NCBI GenBank assembly: GCA_028571685.1
Contig: CM053142.1
Coordinates: forward strand, 71,697,296 to 71,761,295
Length of the DNA stretch: 64,000 nt
From: Heterohyrax brucei
Lineage: Eukaryota; Chordata; Mammalia; Hyracoidea; Procaviidae
Reading direction: 5' to 3'
The notes below the pieces were generated by a model that was given only the letters and a program-made list of their open reading frames with translations, did not search any database and was not told the DNA's origin. How positions within the stretch are numbered: the stretch's first letter is position 1; the number at the start of each line of letters is the position of its first letter. The translations under genes and the position numbers were made by a program. Below are positions 11,931 through 22,888 of the stretch, piece after piece.

Positions 11931-12122
11931 GTTGCTAAGTGTCATTGTTTTGGCCCCTGAGTCATGGCAATCCCGTGTGTTAGAGTAGAACTGTTCCATA
12001 GGGTTTTCTTGGCTGTAATGTTTACAAGAAGGGAAGACTTGCTTTTGTGAAGTCACGGGGTGGGTTTGAACTGCCAACTTTTGGGTTTCCAGTTAATCAC
12101 AAACTATTTATGGTACCCAGGC
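11931..12122 (-). mobile_element. AfroSINE-related copy, minus strand, longer subtype
   Basis: Minus-strand SINE of the subtype carrying an extra middle (GGGTTTTCTTGGCTGTAAT and the stretch TGGGTTTGAACTGCCAACTT). Subtypes with this middle also occur at 48098 and 55570. Confidence 0.7.
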
Positions 12123-12764
12123 ATTAATTATGTTTTCTTCTATTGCCTAATAACCTTTCTAAACCGTGAATAATTTGTTGTTTTAAATATATATCACAGT
12201 CTTGAGTAATTTAAAACTGCTTTCTAACCATTCCTTATTTTGAGAGTACCTCTCCGCGAGATTGGCTGGTTAGTTAAAAGTGACCTCCTTTCCCTCTCTC
12301 CTCCAATGATGAGTGTAAACGTATCATGAAAAAATAAAAAGTAGATAACTATAGCAGTCATAGCCAGCATTTCCTCAGTGCCTATTCTTAATTTTGTTCA
12401 CTTATACATCATAAAATTCAATTTAAAAATTAAGTTGTCAGGCTGGCAGATAAAGTAACAACAGTGAACCTTTAGAAGCCATATTCTATTGTTAAAATTC
12501 ATTAATTGGGAGACTGTAAAGTTTTCTGAGTCTCGCAATGTTATTAGAGCCATGTATTCTGAAATTCACCTTTTCTTTTTATACCGAGTGTAGTATTTAC
12601 AATTTCTGTGTCCTTAAATTATAATTATGTAGTTACAAGAACTTCCACTTCATAACACAAACTCCCAAATATATTCTGGTTCCTCTTGGTCTGAAAAGTT
12701 TAATTTGCATTTTTATTAAGTACTGAATTATACCCTCTCTTTTTTTTTCTTTTTTAAAATTTCT
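12123..12764. other. Intronic sequence, nothing recognised
   Basis: AT-rich with no open frame or repeat I can name, between a SINE and an old L1 3' end. Confidence 0.4.
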
Positions 12765-13163
12765 GTTATAGACACTTTGCTTTTCCTTTTTAATTATAAG
12801 ATTTATTTTACCTTTATAATGAAATTATACAAAAAGTTCCAAGAAGCCACTTCTCCACTTCATCAGAGTTCCTCCTATTGTTATTACCATCATGTATTTG
12901 TTACAACTGATTAATCAATATTGATATGTTATTATTAAGTCCGTAGTCCACATTAGGGTTTACTGTTTGGGTTGTAATTTGCTATGGGTTTTGACAAATG
13001 CATAATGTAAAATGTGTCCACCATTACAGTATCATACAAAATAGTTTCACTGCCTGAAAAAAGCCCTTTGCTTTACCCATTCATTCCTCTCCTCTGTCTC
13101 CCAAAGCCCCTGTAACCATTAGTCTTTTCATTTTCTCTATGATGTCATATATTCGAGTCACAG

Positions 13164-13334
13164 CAAAAAAAAAAAAAAAAAAAAAGTCAAATCCACGGCA
13201 GTCGAGTAGATTCTGACTTTATAGGACAAACTAGAACTTCGTGTAGAGTTTGCAAGGAGCACCTGGTAGACCTAAACTGCCAATCTTTTGTTTAGCAGCC
13301 ATAGCACGTAACCACTACACCACCAGGGCTTTGA
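13164..13334 (-). mobile_element. AfroSINE, minus strand, inside old L1
   Basis: Starts with a 21-base A run (complement of a T-rich tail), then the complement of the tail (CGGCAGTCGAGTAGATTCTG), and ends with the complement of the tRNA-like head (ACCACTACACCACCAGGGCT). Nearly full length. Confidence 0.88.
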
Positions 13335-13763
13335 AAGGCTTTTTTTCAATGACTAATAAGAGTTTCATGTTCCTGCATGTCCTTTCGTAACTTGATGGCT
13401 CGCTTTTTTTTATTACTAAGTAATATGCCACTATGGATGTATCGCTGTTTATCCATTCACCTATTGAAAGACATCTTGGATTCTACTAAATTTTGCAACT
13501 ATTCATAAACTGCTACCAACTGCTATGAACTGCAGGCTTTTGTGGGGACATAAGCTTTCACCTTATTTGGGTAGATACCTGGGAATGTGCATGCTGAATC
13601 ATATGGTAAGTCTATATTTAGCATTGTAAGGAGCAGCCGAGCTGTCCTCCTGTGTGGCTGTACCATTTTGCATTCCCAACAGCAGTGAATAAGACTTATG
13701 TTGTTCCAGGCATTTAGTGTTGGTAATGTTTCAGATTTTAGTCATTTTAATAGGAATGTCCCT

Positions 13764-13926
13764 AAAAACAAAACTCAGTGCCTTCAAGTCAGTTCTGACT
13801 TACAGGTACCCTATAGGACACAGTAGAACTGATCCATAGAGTTTCCAATGTGCACCTGGGAGATTTGAACTGCTAGCCTTTGGGTTAGCAGACATAGCAC
13901 TTAACCACTATGTCACCAGTTTTTCC
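13764..13926 (-). mobile_element. AfroSINE, minus strand, inside old L1
   Basis: Near full-length minus-strand copy: CAGTGCCTTCAAGTCAGTTC at the left, GGTTAGCAGACATAGCACTT and AACCACTATGTCACCAG at the right. The host L1 reads through on both sides. Confidence 0.88.
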
Positions 13927-14146
13927 AATAGGCATGTAGTGATATCTTGTTTTATTTTGGTTTGCAGTTTCTTGATCACATGGAATGCAAAGCATCTTTT
14001 CGTTTGCTTATTAATATTTGGATATCTTCTTTGTGGATTTCTTTTCCTAGACTTACATGAGCATTTCCTTAAGGAAGGAATCAGTACTCAATTTAGCAAA
14101 ATACTTTATTTGTGCTGATCAAGTTTAATTTTAAACACATACATAC

Positions 14147-14526
14147 TAGTTTCCTAGGGGTACACAACAAAATACAACAAACTGGGTGACTTATCTAGAG
14201 GACTTTGTTCTTGCACAGTTATGGAGGTTCAAAGTCTGAAAACAAGGTCTTAGCAAGGCCAGGTTGTCTCTAAAACCTCTAGGCAAGGGCTTCTTCCTTA
14301 TGTCTTCTAGCTTCTAGCAGTTCCATGTATTCCTTGACTTGTGACAATATAACTCTCTGCCTGTATCTTCACATGATTGTCTTCCCTGTGCATCTCTCTG
14401 TGTGTCTCTGTTCTTCGTATAAGGACACTAGCCATCCTGGATTAATACCCACCTACCTTAGTCCAATATGAACTCATTATTGCTTTCAGATAAGGACACA
14501 TTTACAGGAACCAGGGGTTAAAACTT
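14147..14526 (-). mobile_element. MLT1-like LTR, first part, minus strand
   Basis: Minus-strand LTR with phrases typical of MaLR MLT1 elements: AGTTTCCTAGGGGTACACAA, ACAAACTGGGTGACTTA and TTCACATGATTGTCTTCCCT. It stops at the L1 insertion point and resumes at 19805. The last 20 bases (14507-14526) are the left copy of the L1 target duplication. Confidence 0.75.
14507..14526. repeat. Left target-site duplication of the 5.3-kb L1
   Basis: GGAACCAGGGGTTAAAACTT; it matches 19805-19824 at 19 of 20 positions. The sequence is native LTR text on both sides once the L1 is removed. Confidence 0.85.
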
Positions 14527-15436
14527 GATTTGATATTTAGGTCTTCTATCAAGTTTGAGTTGGTTTTTGTATAAGGTGTGACATACGGGTCTTGTTTCAA
14601 TTTACTGCAGATCAGTATCCAGTTTTGCCAGCACCATTTGTTGAAAAGATTGTTTTTACCCCAGTTGAATGTCTTAGGGCCTTTCTTGAATATCAACTGT
14701 TCATAGGACATGGTGTTATATCTGGGGTCTCAATTCTGTTCCATTGATACGTCTCTTTTTGTACCAGTGCCAGGCTGTTTTGACTACTGTGGCAGTGTAA
14801 TAGGTTCTAAAGTCGGGTAGTGAGAGGCCTTCCAGTGTGTTCTTCTTTTCAGTAGTGCTTTACTTATCTGGGGTTTATTCCCTTCCTAAACAAAGTTGGT
14901 AATTTTTTTCTCCATCTCATTAAAAAAATGTCACAGGAATTTGTATTGGGATTGTGTTATATAAGTAGATTGTTTTTGGGAAAATAGACATTTTCTCAAT
15001 GTTAAATCTTCCTATCCAGGTCAGGTTTCTCTATTTATGTAAGTCTCTCTCTTAGTTTCTTGTAGTAAGGTCTTGTAGTTCTCTTTGTAAAGGTCTGATA
15101 TTTCTCTGGTTAGATTTATTCCTAGGTACTTTATCTTCTTAGTGGCTATAGTAAATCATATGATGTGGTGATTTCTTCCTTAACAGTCTCATTGTTGGTA
15201 TAAAGGAATCCTACTAATTTACTTATTTTTATCTTGTATCCTGACACTTTACTGAATTCTTCTTTTAGTTTGAGTAGTTTATTTATGGATTCTGTAGGAT
15301 TGTCTGCATATACGATCATATCATCTGCAAATAAGGCTATTTTTACTTCCTCTTTGCCAATGCAGATATGCTTTATTTCTTGCTCTTGTCTAATTACTAT
15401 GGCTAGAACCTTTAGTACAATGTTGAATAGAAGAGG

Positions 15437-15823
15437 TCAGAGTGGGCATGCTTGTCTAGTTCCTGTTCTCAGTGGGAATTGTTTCAGTCTCTCTCCATTC
15501 AGGATGATGTAGGCAGTTGGCTTTGTATAAATGGCCTTTATTGCATTGAGGAATTTGCCATATGTGCCTATTTTGCTGACAGTTTTTAGCATAAACAGAT
15601 GTTGGACTTCATCAGGTGCCTTTTCTGCATCAAAAGACAAAATCAGGTGATTCTTGTCTTCTGTGTTATTCATGTAGTTGATCACATTAATTATTTTTCT
15701 GATGTTAAACCAAACTTGCATCCCTGGTATGAATCCAACTTGGTCATGATGGATTATTTTGGGGATATGTTGTTGTATTCTATTGGTAAGCATTTTGTTG
15801 AAGATTTTTGCATCTAGATTCAT
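15437..15823 (-). pseudogene. L1 ORF2 reverse transcriptase fragment, 128 codons
   Basis: Contains [14 protein letters not shown] text followed by [20 protein letters not shown] and LSFDAEKA, all hallmark segments of the L1 reverse transcriptase fingers and palm (the D of 'DAEKA' is the first catalytic Asp). The reading frame breaks after TRQACPL, just before the LFADD box, which continues in another frame. Confidence 0.85.
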
Positions 15824-16210
15824 GAGTGGTATCAGTCTGTAGTTCTCCTTTTTGGTTGGGTCTTTCCCTGGCTTTGGTATCAGGGTTATGCTGGCTAAAC
15901 AGGATGAATTTGGGAGTATTTCATCCCTTTTATACTGTGAAATAGTCTCAGTAGTACTGGAGATAACTCTTCTCTAAAAGCTTGGTAGAATTCTGTAGTG
16001 AAACTACCTGGGTGTGGGCTCTTGGGGGTTGGTAGTTTTTTAATGACTTTTTCAATTTCTTCCTTTGCAATGGGTTTATTAAGATGGTCTACTTCACCTT
16101 GTGAAAATTTGGGTAGATGATGGTACTTGGCTTTGGATATGAATGCAGGAATTTTTCCATTTCCTCTAGGTTTTCAAATTTGTTAGAGTACAGACTTTCA
16201 TAGTATTCTG

Positions 16211-16822
16211 TTATGATATTTTGATTTCTGTTGGATCTGTTGTGACAACTCCCCTCTGATTTCTTATTTGGGTTATTTGTTTCCTTCCCTGTTTTTCTTT
16301 AGTAAGTTTAGCCAATGGTTTGTCAGTTTTGTTGATCTTTTCAAAAAGCCAGCTTTCGGTCTTCTCAATTTTTTCAGCTATTCTTCTATTCTCTAATTCA
16401 TTTAGTTCTGCTCTAATCTTTATCCTCTGTTTTCTTCTGGTGCCTGAGAAGTTCCTCTGCTGCTCTCTCTCTACTTGTTCAAGCTGTAGGATTAGTTCTT
16501 TGGTTTGGGTTCTTTCTTCCCTCCAGATGTGTGCATTTATAGAGATAAACTGACCTCTGAGCACTGCTTTGGCTGTATCCCATAGGTTCTGGTAGGAAGT
16601 GTTTTCGTTCTCGTTGGAATCTATAAATTTCTTTATTTCATCCTCAATTTCTTCTATAACCCACAGCTTTTTGAGCAAGATGTTCAATTTCCATGAGTTC
16701 CACTTTCTATCTATGGTTTCTCTGCTATCAATTTTGACTTTTATGGCTTTATAGTCTGAGACAATGCTTTGCATTAGTTCAGTGGAATGGATTTTGTTGA
16801 GATTTGCTTTATGTCCTAACAC
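16211..16822 (-). pseudogene. L1 ORF2 endonuclease end and linker, 203 codons
   Basis: The longest open frame in the window. It starts at the MLGHK segment near the end of the endonuclease domain and runs through the linker rich in Lys, Glu and Gln, with phrases like QNLWDTAKAVLRGQFI and SWLFEKINKTDKPLAKL found in mammalian L1 ORF2. It ends at the position before the reverse transcriptase proper. Its conservation suggests this L1 copy is fairly young. Confidence 0.88.
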
Positions 16823-17137
16823 ATGGTCTATTCTGGAAAATGTTCCATGTGCACTGGAAAAGAAGATGTGTTGTCTGCTGATGGATAGGAAGTTCTATAT
16901 ACGTCGATGCAGTCTAGTTGGTTAATTGTGGCAATAATATCCTCTGTGTGATATTCAGCTTTTTTCTAGATGTTGTGTCCAGTATTGAGAGCGGACTGTT
17001 GAAGTTTTCCACTATTATTGTGGAGTCATCTATCTTGTTTTTGAGTGTAGTCAATGTTTCTTCAACATATTTCGATGCTCCAATATTGAGTGCATAAATA
17101 TTTAATATTGTTAAGTCCTGCTTGTGTATTAAACCTT

Positions 17138-17344
17138 TCAGCAATAGTCAATGATGGTGGATTCTACATTAAAATTTATTTTATCTGAGATTAGTATTGC
17201 CACACCTGCTCTTCTTTGTGTATTGTTAGCTTGATATATATTCTTCCATCCTTTAATTTTCAGTTTGTTCATACCTTTAAGTCTAAGGTGAGTTTCTTGT
17301 AAGCAACATATGGATGGGTCATATCCTTTGATCCAAGATGTCAC
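17138..17344 (-). pseudogene. L1 ORF2 endonuclease N-terminal fragment
   Basis: Encodes ICCLQETHLR, the L1 apurinic-type endonuclease motif holding a catalytic Glu, then GWKNIYQAN and RRAGVAILISDKINF. The domain continues with frameshifts in 16914-17144, where NFNSPLS stands at the place of the GDFN motif. Confidence 0.85.
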
Positions 17345-18354
17345 TCATTGTCTCTTTATTGGAGCATTCAGTCTATTCACATTCAATATAATTATTGATA
17401 GGTATATGTTTAGTGCTGTCATTGTGATGTGTTTATTGTTGTGTTGATCTTTTCTCTGTTGCTTTTACTATTCTGTTCTGGGACATTCTTCTTTATGAGT
17501 TGATTTTTCACCTTCTTTTGTGTTAGTTATGTGGTTGTTGAGACTCCTGTATGATGTTTCTTGATTTTATATGTTGCATCTTTATTGTGCTTTGCAGCTA
17601 CCCCATTATTCCCCTTAATAATCTATATTTAAACCCAATTTTAACTACTACAAGTCTTATTAACTTCCTCTCCATTTGAAAGGACTATAATAACTGTAGC
17701 ACATCCCTCTTTTTAATGTGATGACATCATAGTTTCTATAATATGATCTCTGGATCACTTCTTTCAATATTATAGCTTTGATTGAGTTTGGAGCCTTCCC
17801 TAACTGAGTAGGTTTGTGGATGATGTGTCCTGTATTTCCTCCTAAAACATAAAGTTAATGATTTTGTTCTTCTAAGCCAAGAGTTTCTTTCAGTATTTCT
17901 TGCAGCTTTGGTTTGGTTTTTACAAAGTCTCTGAGTTTCTGTTTATTTGCAAATGTCTTGATTCATTTTCATACCTGAAAGATAGTTTTGCAGGATATAT
18001 AATTCTTGGTTGGAATTTCTTCTCCTTCAAGGCTTTGAATGTGTCATCCCATGGTCTCTGTGCTAGCAGCATTTCTGCTGAGAAATTGGAAGAGCCTACA
18101 GGGTTTCCCTCTGAATGTTAGCTTTGCTGTGAGTCTTGCTGTCTTTAAGAGTTTCAGTTTATGTTTCGTTTTGTTAAGCTTGATTATAATATATCTTGGA
18201 GTCTTTCTTTTGAGATCTATGTTGAATGGTATTTGATGTGCAGTTTAGATATCTGTATTCTCTTCTTTCATAATTTCTGGGAAGTTCTCTGTCAGCAGCT
18301 CAGCAACAATACCCTATGTGTTTTCAGGTATCCTGTCCTGTTCAGGAGCTCCAA

Positions 18355-18756
18355 TTAATCGTAGATTAATAATTCTTCATTTTTCTTGTTTCTTTTTTCT
18401 GATTTCTCCTCGTAGAAGCTGGAGTCAGTAGCTCTGTCTTCTAAGTCAGTAATTGTCTTTTCCATTTGTTCCATTGTGTTTTCTTGGCTTTGCATTGAAG
18501 TCTCTATGTCTTTGATTTTGTTTTTGATCAGCTGGATTTCAGAGTACTGGTGTTCCATCAAATGGAACACCATACTTAATTTTTCGTTTTGCTGTGCTGC
18601 ATTTTGTATAACATCTAGGAAGACTGCATATATAATCCTTTTGTACTCACCTTTTGATAGTTTCAGAAAGGCTTCTTCGTCTGGGACGTTCTTTGGTTCT
18701 TTCTTTTGTGGGCCTTCTGAAGCCACAGGTGAATTCTTCTTAATGTTTTTGTCCAA
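18355..18756 (-). pseudogene. L1 ORF1 N-terminal part
   Basis: 134 codons from ATG at 18756. The N-terminus is polar and Lys/Pro-rich, followed by a heptad-like coiled-coil stretch (IKNKIKDIETSMQSQENTME) and DLEDRATDSSFYEEKSEK, the usual layout ahead of the ORF1 RNA-binding domain. A stop after LLIYD separates it from the RNA-recognition part, which resumes as RLIGAPEQDRIPENT around 18310-18355. ORF1 normally packages L1 RNA. Confidence 0.82.
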
Positions 18757-19804
18757 AGTTTTTGTTTTTGGGGCATCTGGAGGTTGTTTTGTTTCTCTGG
18801 TGTTATTTTAATGGGATCTAAAGCTTAGTCTAAAAAGGAATTTGATCACCAGACACCTCTACGTACTCCAGTAACTGGGTTCAGTGGAATCTCTTGGTTA
18901 GCGGGCTCCACCTCCTGATTGGCAAAGACATGGCCCTATTAGAGTCACTGGTAAGCTGTCAGCTGACCCTAAATTGTGAGTCAGTAAAGGCTGGCAGAGA
19001 TGCCGTCAGGATGCATCACACTTATTTCTCTAGGCAGTCTTATATTGAACTGTAAAAGGTATCTGACAGCTTCCAAAATTAGTGAGGCTTTCGGATGTGC
19101 AAGTCCCTCTTCCCAGATGGCAAAGTAAGCACCTCTATATCTAACCCCAGATGCTGCAAACTAGTTCAGAATGTGGAAAGGCTATTGCCCTGCCGTCATC
19201 TGCTACTGGACAACACCTGTAATGCTGCACTGTGCAAAATACTGCTTTTCTGCCAGAAAAGTGCTCTCTGGGCAGGCACTGCCTCCTAGCCTGGGAATTA
19301 GATCCAGTGAGGCCTCTGTATGAGTAACTCTGCCTCCCAGTCCATCAAGATGGTGTCCCACACAAGTTCTCCCACCCACCTCAAAATAGGCTATTCAGTG
19401 GCAGAGATTTGGAGAGAGAAGCTGAAAGCACCAATGTGCATAGATTCTAAGGCCAGGCTCTCAAAATGTGGTGACTCCACTTGCCAATCCCATCAGCATT
19501 GCCTCTGAGCCCTTCTGCCAGTCAAGCCCCAGTCCTGCCTGCCAGCTAAGACAGAGGATAAAAAGTTAAAATGTTAAGTTGCCTTCAGTCTGAGAGAGTG
19601 GGCACTCAACAAGGAAACAATGGCAGTGATCAGTGAAAGAGAAGTTTCCTGCTCAGTGGTATGTACTCCAAATAGACAGCCATATGCTGTGTCTTAGGGC
19701 TCATTAGATGTCCAGAAGGCTCCGTTTAATTATCAGTTCAGGCCTTGATTTGCAGGGGGATTTAGGGAGATGAGTGTTTAGTCTGCCATCTCGACTCTGC
19801 CCCT
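18757..19804 (-). promoter_or_regulatory. L1 5' UTR (promoter region), minus strand
   Basis: About 1.05 kb between the L1 5' end and the ORF1 ATG. It is more GC-rich than its surroundings and starts with a GTCGAGATGGC phrase. L1 5' UTRs hold an internal promoter and often an antisense promoter. Here that would fire toward the receptor stalk exon at 20029, but nothing in the sequence proves activity. Confidence 0.6.
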
Positions 19805-19862
19805 GGAACCAGGGGCTAAAACTTAATCGTTATTTGGGAGGATATAAACCAACCCATAATAA
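19805..19862 (-). mobile_element. MLT1-like LTR, second part
   Basis: Begins with the right copy of the target duplication (19805-19824) and runs to AACCAACCCATAATA, where the complement of an MLT1 start would end. Joined to 14147-14526 it makes one LTR of about 420 bp. Confidence 0.72.
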
Positions 19863-20028
19863 TATGTAAAGTTAGTGGTTTATCCTTATGTTGCTATCAA
19901 TTTGGTATGTATTTTCTATTAAATTTTAAAGTAGTAACTAGAATGATACTGTTATTATCTCTTGGAAACATACAGTAAAGATTTTAACCATGTTAAGTCA
20001 TTACTTAATCTACCTATATGAATTACAG

Positions 20029-20244
20029 ATCACCAGAAATTCTTCCTATGCAGTAGTGGCACAACATCTGAACTACAACAAAATCTAATAGAACATTTGA
20101 AGAGAAATCAGACTTTATGTATGGCGATGTATAACAATGTCTCAAATAAGCATATCATTTCCAAAAAGGAGTCAGAAAACAAAATAAGACAGTTGAGAAA
20201 TTTAGTCTCCAAGTACTGCAAAGACTTAAAGCTGAAGAGGAAAG
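20029..20244 (+). CDS. C-type lectin-like receptor, stalk exon
   Basis: A 216-bp exon between a clear acceptor (AATTACAG) and a consensus donor (GTGAGT at 20245). It is phase 1 at both ends and open throughout when joined to the exon at 10282. It encodes 72 residues: YHQKFFLCSSGTTSELQQNL, then a Lys/Asn-rich stretch with N-glycosylation sites (NQT, NVS), and ends RNLVSKYCKDLKLKRK. The 'ELQ.N' start and the 'K.C..L' cysteine near the end match the neck of CLEC12-type receptors, where that Cys lies just before the lectin domain. The strict frame conservation over 216 bp suggests selection until recently, or an active gene. Confidence 0.75.
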
Positions 20245-20284
20245 GTGAGTAAATATGATGTGTTTCATACCATCATTTCAGTGA

Positions 20285-20440
20285 CCTGTTAATTGCTGCC
20301 AAGTTGGCTTTTACTCATAGTGGCCTTATGTATAACAGAATGAAACGTTGCCTGCTTCTGTGGCATTGTTGTGGCTGTTTTGTCAACCTATTTCAGTGAA
20401 GGTTTCTCTCAGTTTTCCTGACTCTCTACTTTACCAATTA
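20285..20440 (-). mobile_element. RTE 3' end fragment, minus strand
   Basis: Complement of the RTE 3' terminal region. It starts with the tail shared with AfroSINEs (TGCTGCCAAGTTGGCTTTTA) and continues with ATGTATAACAGAATGAAACG and GTCAACCTATTTCAGTGAAG, which align with the 3' ends of the RTE copies at 30.7 and 62.3 kb. Confidence 0.72.
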
Positions 20441-20464
20441 TGATAGTGTTTTCTATTAAATTAG

Positions 20465-20921
20465 TGATTTAGTCAGCTAGTACTGCCCTAACAGAAAATA
20501 CCATGAGTGGAAGGTTTCATGAGGAGAAGCTTTTAGTGAAACAGTCCAATAAGCTACAAATCCATTTACAAATTGTAAGTCCATTCAGTAAGAGAATTTA
20601 TCACAGTCTGGTAGATTAAGTCCAAATCCAGTGAGAGCGTCTCGGCATAGGAACCTCCGGTCCAAAGGACATACTCTGCTCTTGGTGCTTCTCTCCTGGT
20701 GGTATGAGGTTCCCAACTTCTTCTGCTCACTTCTCTCCCTGATATTCCACAAGCTTGTAGCCGGAGACCTGCCTCACTATCACAACTGTTGCCTATTCCC
20801 CATCATCAATCTCACAGAGGCAGAATTCACAACACATGGGAGGAAGGACACCATATCGGGACTCACAGCCTAAACAAATTAACACAGACATTTTGGGGGG
20901 GACACAATTCAACCCATGACA
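20465..20921 (-). mobile_element. Solo LTR, minus strand, 457 bp, same family as 9034-9490
   Basis: The complement begins TGTCATGGGTTGAATTGTG and ends CTGACTAAATCA. Its length equals the 9.0-kb copy. Flanks ATTAG (20460-20464) and AGTAG (20922-20926) suggest a 5-bp target duplication with one change. It lies in the intron between the stalk and lectin exons. Confidence 0.75.
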
Positions 20922-21330
20922 AGTAGTGATTTAGGATTCTTCAACTTCAACTAGCCTTCAGTATGCTCATAATAGTAGCATACTTCTAAAATCTTTTTCT
21001 ATTAAATAACAAACCTTTTTATTTGCACTTAATTTATATCCTTAATTATTTTTAATTCAACTAATACATAAGTGTGAATCTTCATCTGTCTTTGCTCCCC
21101 TCTGTTGGGTTATTATCACTGTTTCTTATATTCCTGGGTCATCTTCTTTCTTCCTTTACACTTCTATTTTAGTGGAGTTTAGTTGTATGTAATTTCTTAC
21201 GGAAGAGTGGATGAGAGATGTCTTTTGTGTATCCCTACATTCCTCAGAGGGCTTTTATTTTGGAAAGTATAAAATTTAAGGTTGAAAATTAGTTTTCCAG
21301 AGAATATTGGGAAAGTATATTAACTAGTAT
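20922..21330. other. Intronic sequence, nothing recognised
   Basis: AT-rich, no repeat family recognised and no exon-like open frame with splice signals. Confidence 0.4.
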
Positions 21331-21462
21331 AAACCCTGGTTGCTATGGCTGCAGCAGTTCGAATCCACCATGTGCTCTGTGGAAGCCCTGTAGGACAGTT
21401 CGACTTTGTCCTCTAGGGTCTCTATGAGTCAACATTGACCTAATGGCAATGGATTTGGTTAT
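21331..21462 (+). mobile_element. AfroSINE, internally shortened
   Basis: Begins AAACCCTGGTTGCTATGGCT, lacks part of the tRNA-like head, then GCAGTTCGAATCCACC and a tail TCTATGAGTCAACATTGACC. Confidence 0.82.
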
Positions 21463-22736
21463 GTATTTCTAAGTATTACACTCCTCTTTGCTAAATTATT
21501 TTACTCTACTTTGAGGCAACCTCTAGTGGTTCTTGGGTTTTGTTGCTGTTGCTCATATTTAATAAAAGAAAGATGGCTGGTGTGGGTTGAATCTAATGTT
21601 ACTTTATTCCTCTAAAGGTAGTTTAACTACTAGATATCCCAGGAGGAAAACATTCTGTCAGGATATATTATCACTGGAAAACCATGGTGGAGTCTCTGGA
21701 TGGGTGGGTTTCCATTTATAACAATGCTGAATATGAAGGATGGCACTAACAATCATAGTAGATAGAAACAAAGCTTTGCAAGTTTATTATTTTTCTTTTG
21801 AAGCAAAACCATCTTCCCTCTCTTCCTACAGCTTTTCACTTTCACTGATTTTCTTTCTTCTTTTTTCCCCCTGTATTCACTTTCTTACCTTCTTTCATAA
21901 AAAAATACAATTGCCCATTTTATGTTAAGCATTTAGTAGACGCTGCTTTCATCATTGTCATTACAACAGTTTCTTTTCTTCAACGATATATAACATGACA
22001 GAAGAAGCAAATGAGTAAACAGCAACCTACAATTCAGTGTAATAAGCACTAACAATATAAACACATGTTGTAAGACAAAAAAAATTGTAGTCAGAGAGCA
22101 TAGTCCAGACTGGGGGGAGGTATGATATTCAATCCTGAGAGGGGAAGCGTGATAGAGAGATCGTAGCACTCTCAGGAAGAATTCAAGACATTCAGGGTGA
22201 TTGGATGAGAGGATGCTGAAAGAAGACAGTAAGAGATGAAGTTGGAGTGTCATGTGAAGTCCTGTAGATAATGGAAATAATTAAAATTTTAAGCTACTAT
22301 CTATGGAAAAAAATTAGACCATTTCAAGCACACTGTCGAAGAAATATCACTCTGGGATTTGAAGCAGGAATATAGATTGTTATAGATAGTCTATCAGAAT
22401 AGAAATGAACTATGATTGCATTGCTATAATTCAGACTACAGTGAAGTTTTTATTTATGGCTTTTAATAATCCTTTCATAGTTTTTCATCCTATACATCAA
22501 TGATTTTCCTTCTACCTTTAGACTGTTCCAGATCCAAATACTGTTTTCTTCTATATCATATTCTTTTCTTTCTCTTGTGTCTTACTCATCTCATTCAATA
22601 TATAATATTTGTTAATCTCTTTAATATCTAATAGAAATTTTTATGTTTCATGGTATATATGCTTATTTATAATAACTGTGCATACTTACTGAAAATATGT
22701 ATATTTACATTATAGTCTTTATTATTTTCTTTTCAG
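21463..22736. other. Intron before the lectin exon, nothing recognised
   Basis: No repeat or coding region recognised. It ends in a good polypyrimidine tract and acceptor (ATTATTTTCTTTTCAG) at 22736. Confidence 0.45.
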
Positions 22737-22888
22737 ACCTCACATGCTCAGAGTCCTGGGTGTCACATGGAGATAAATGTTACCACTTTTCTGCCAAATC
22801 AAATAATATTTCTGAGAAGAATAACAGTGATTGCAGAATTAATCCTTTCCTTTTAATGAGTAGTAACAATGAGATTAATTCAAATAGA
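22737..22888 (+). CDS. C-type lectin-like receptor, first lectin-domain exon (degenerate)
   Basis: Starts right after TTTTCTTTTCAG in phase 1. It encodes DLTCSESWVSHGDKCYHFS, the canonical C-x-x-x-W...G-x-(K/S)-C-Y-x-F/F-S opening of a group V lectin domain. A stretch to NNSDC follows, which holds the third cysteine, and then PFLLMSSNNEINSNR in place of the usual 'SLL.I....E..FI'. The Trp normally found before the third cysteine (as in 'TW.ES...C') is Ile here. The family's usual 152-bp exon would end at 22888, where a GT follows but in the weak context GTCCAG. An alternative GTAGGT donor at 22914 would change the phase. Without a splice the frame hits TAA at 22934. The later lectin exons were not found, so this is likely a broken or partial receptor gene. 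Confidence 0.7.

Larger units (their letters stand above)
12765..14060 (-). mobile_element. Old L1 (L1M-type) 3' end, minus strand
   Basis: Carries minus-strand phrases typical of ancient mammalian L1 3' UTRs, for example GGGTTTTGACAAATGCATAA, ACCATTACAGTATCATACAA and TGTTTATCCATTCACC. Two AfroSINEs inserted later at 13164-13334 and 13764-13926, splitting it into three pieces. No coding potential. It predates the SINEs, so it is likely shared across placental mammals. Confidence 0.8.
14527..19804 (-). mobile_element. L1 retrotransposon, minus strand, full 5' end but 3'-truncated
   Basis: Read on the minus strand from 19804: a 5' UTR of about 1.05 kb starting GGGGCAGAGTCGAGATGGC, ORF1 from the ATG at 18756, endonuclease (QETH motif near 17300, a GDFN-equivalent near 17010), linker (16211-16822) and reverse transcriptase with LFADDMIVY encoded around 15310-15340. 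The ORF2 C-terminal stretch reads on to '[16 protein letters not shown]' and then stops at the left target duplication. The rest of ORF2, the 3' UTR and the poly(A) tail are absent. Several frameshifts and stops make it inactive. Its duplication lies within an MLT1-like LTR, which dates it after that element. Confidence 0.93.

Noticed and set aside
16211..16822. 203-codon open frame, longest in the window, considered as a host gene
   Set aside because: It is the L1 ORF2 endonuclease-to-linker region inside a clear L1.
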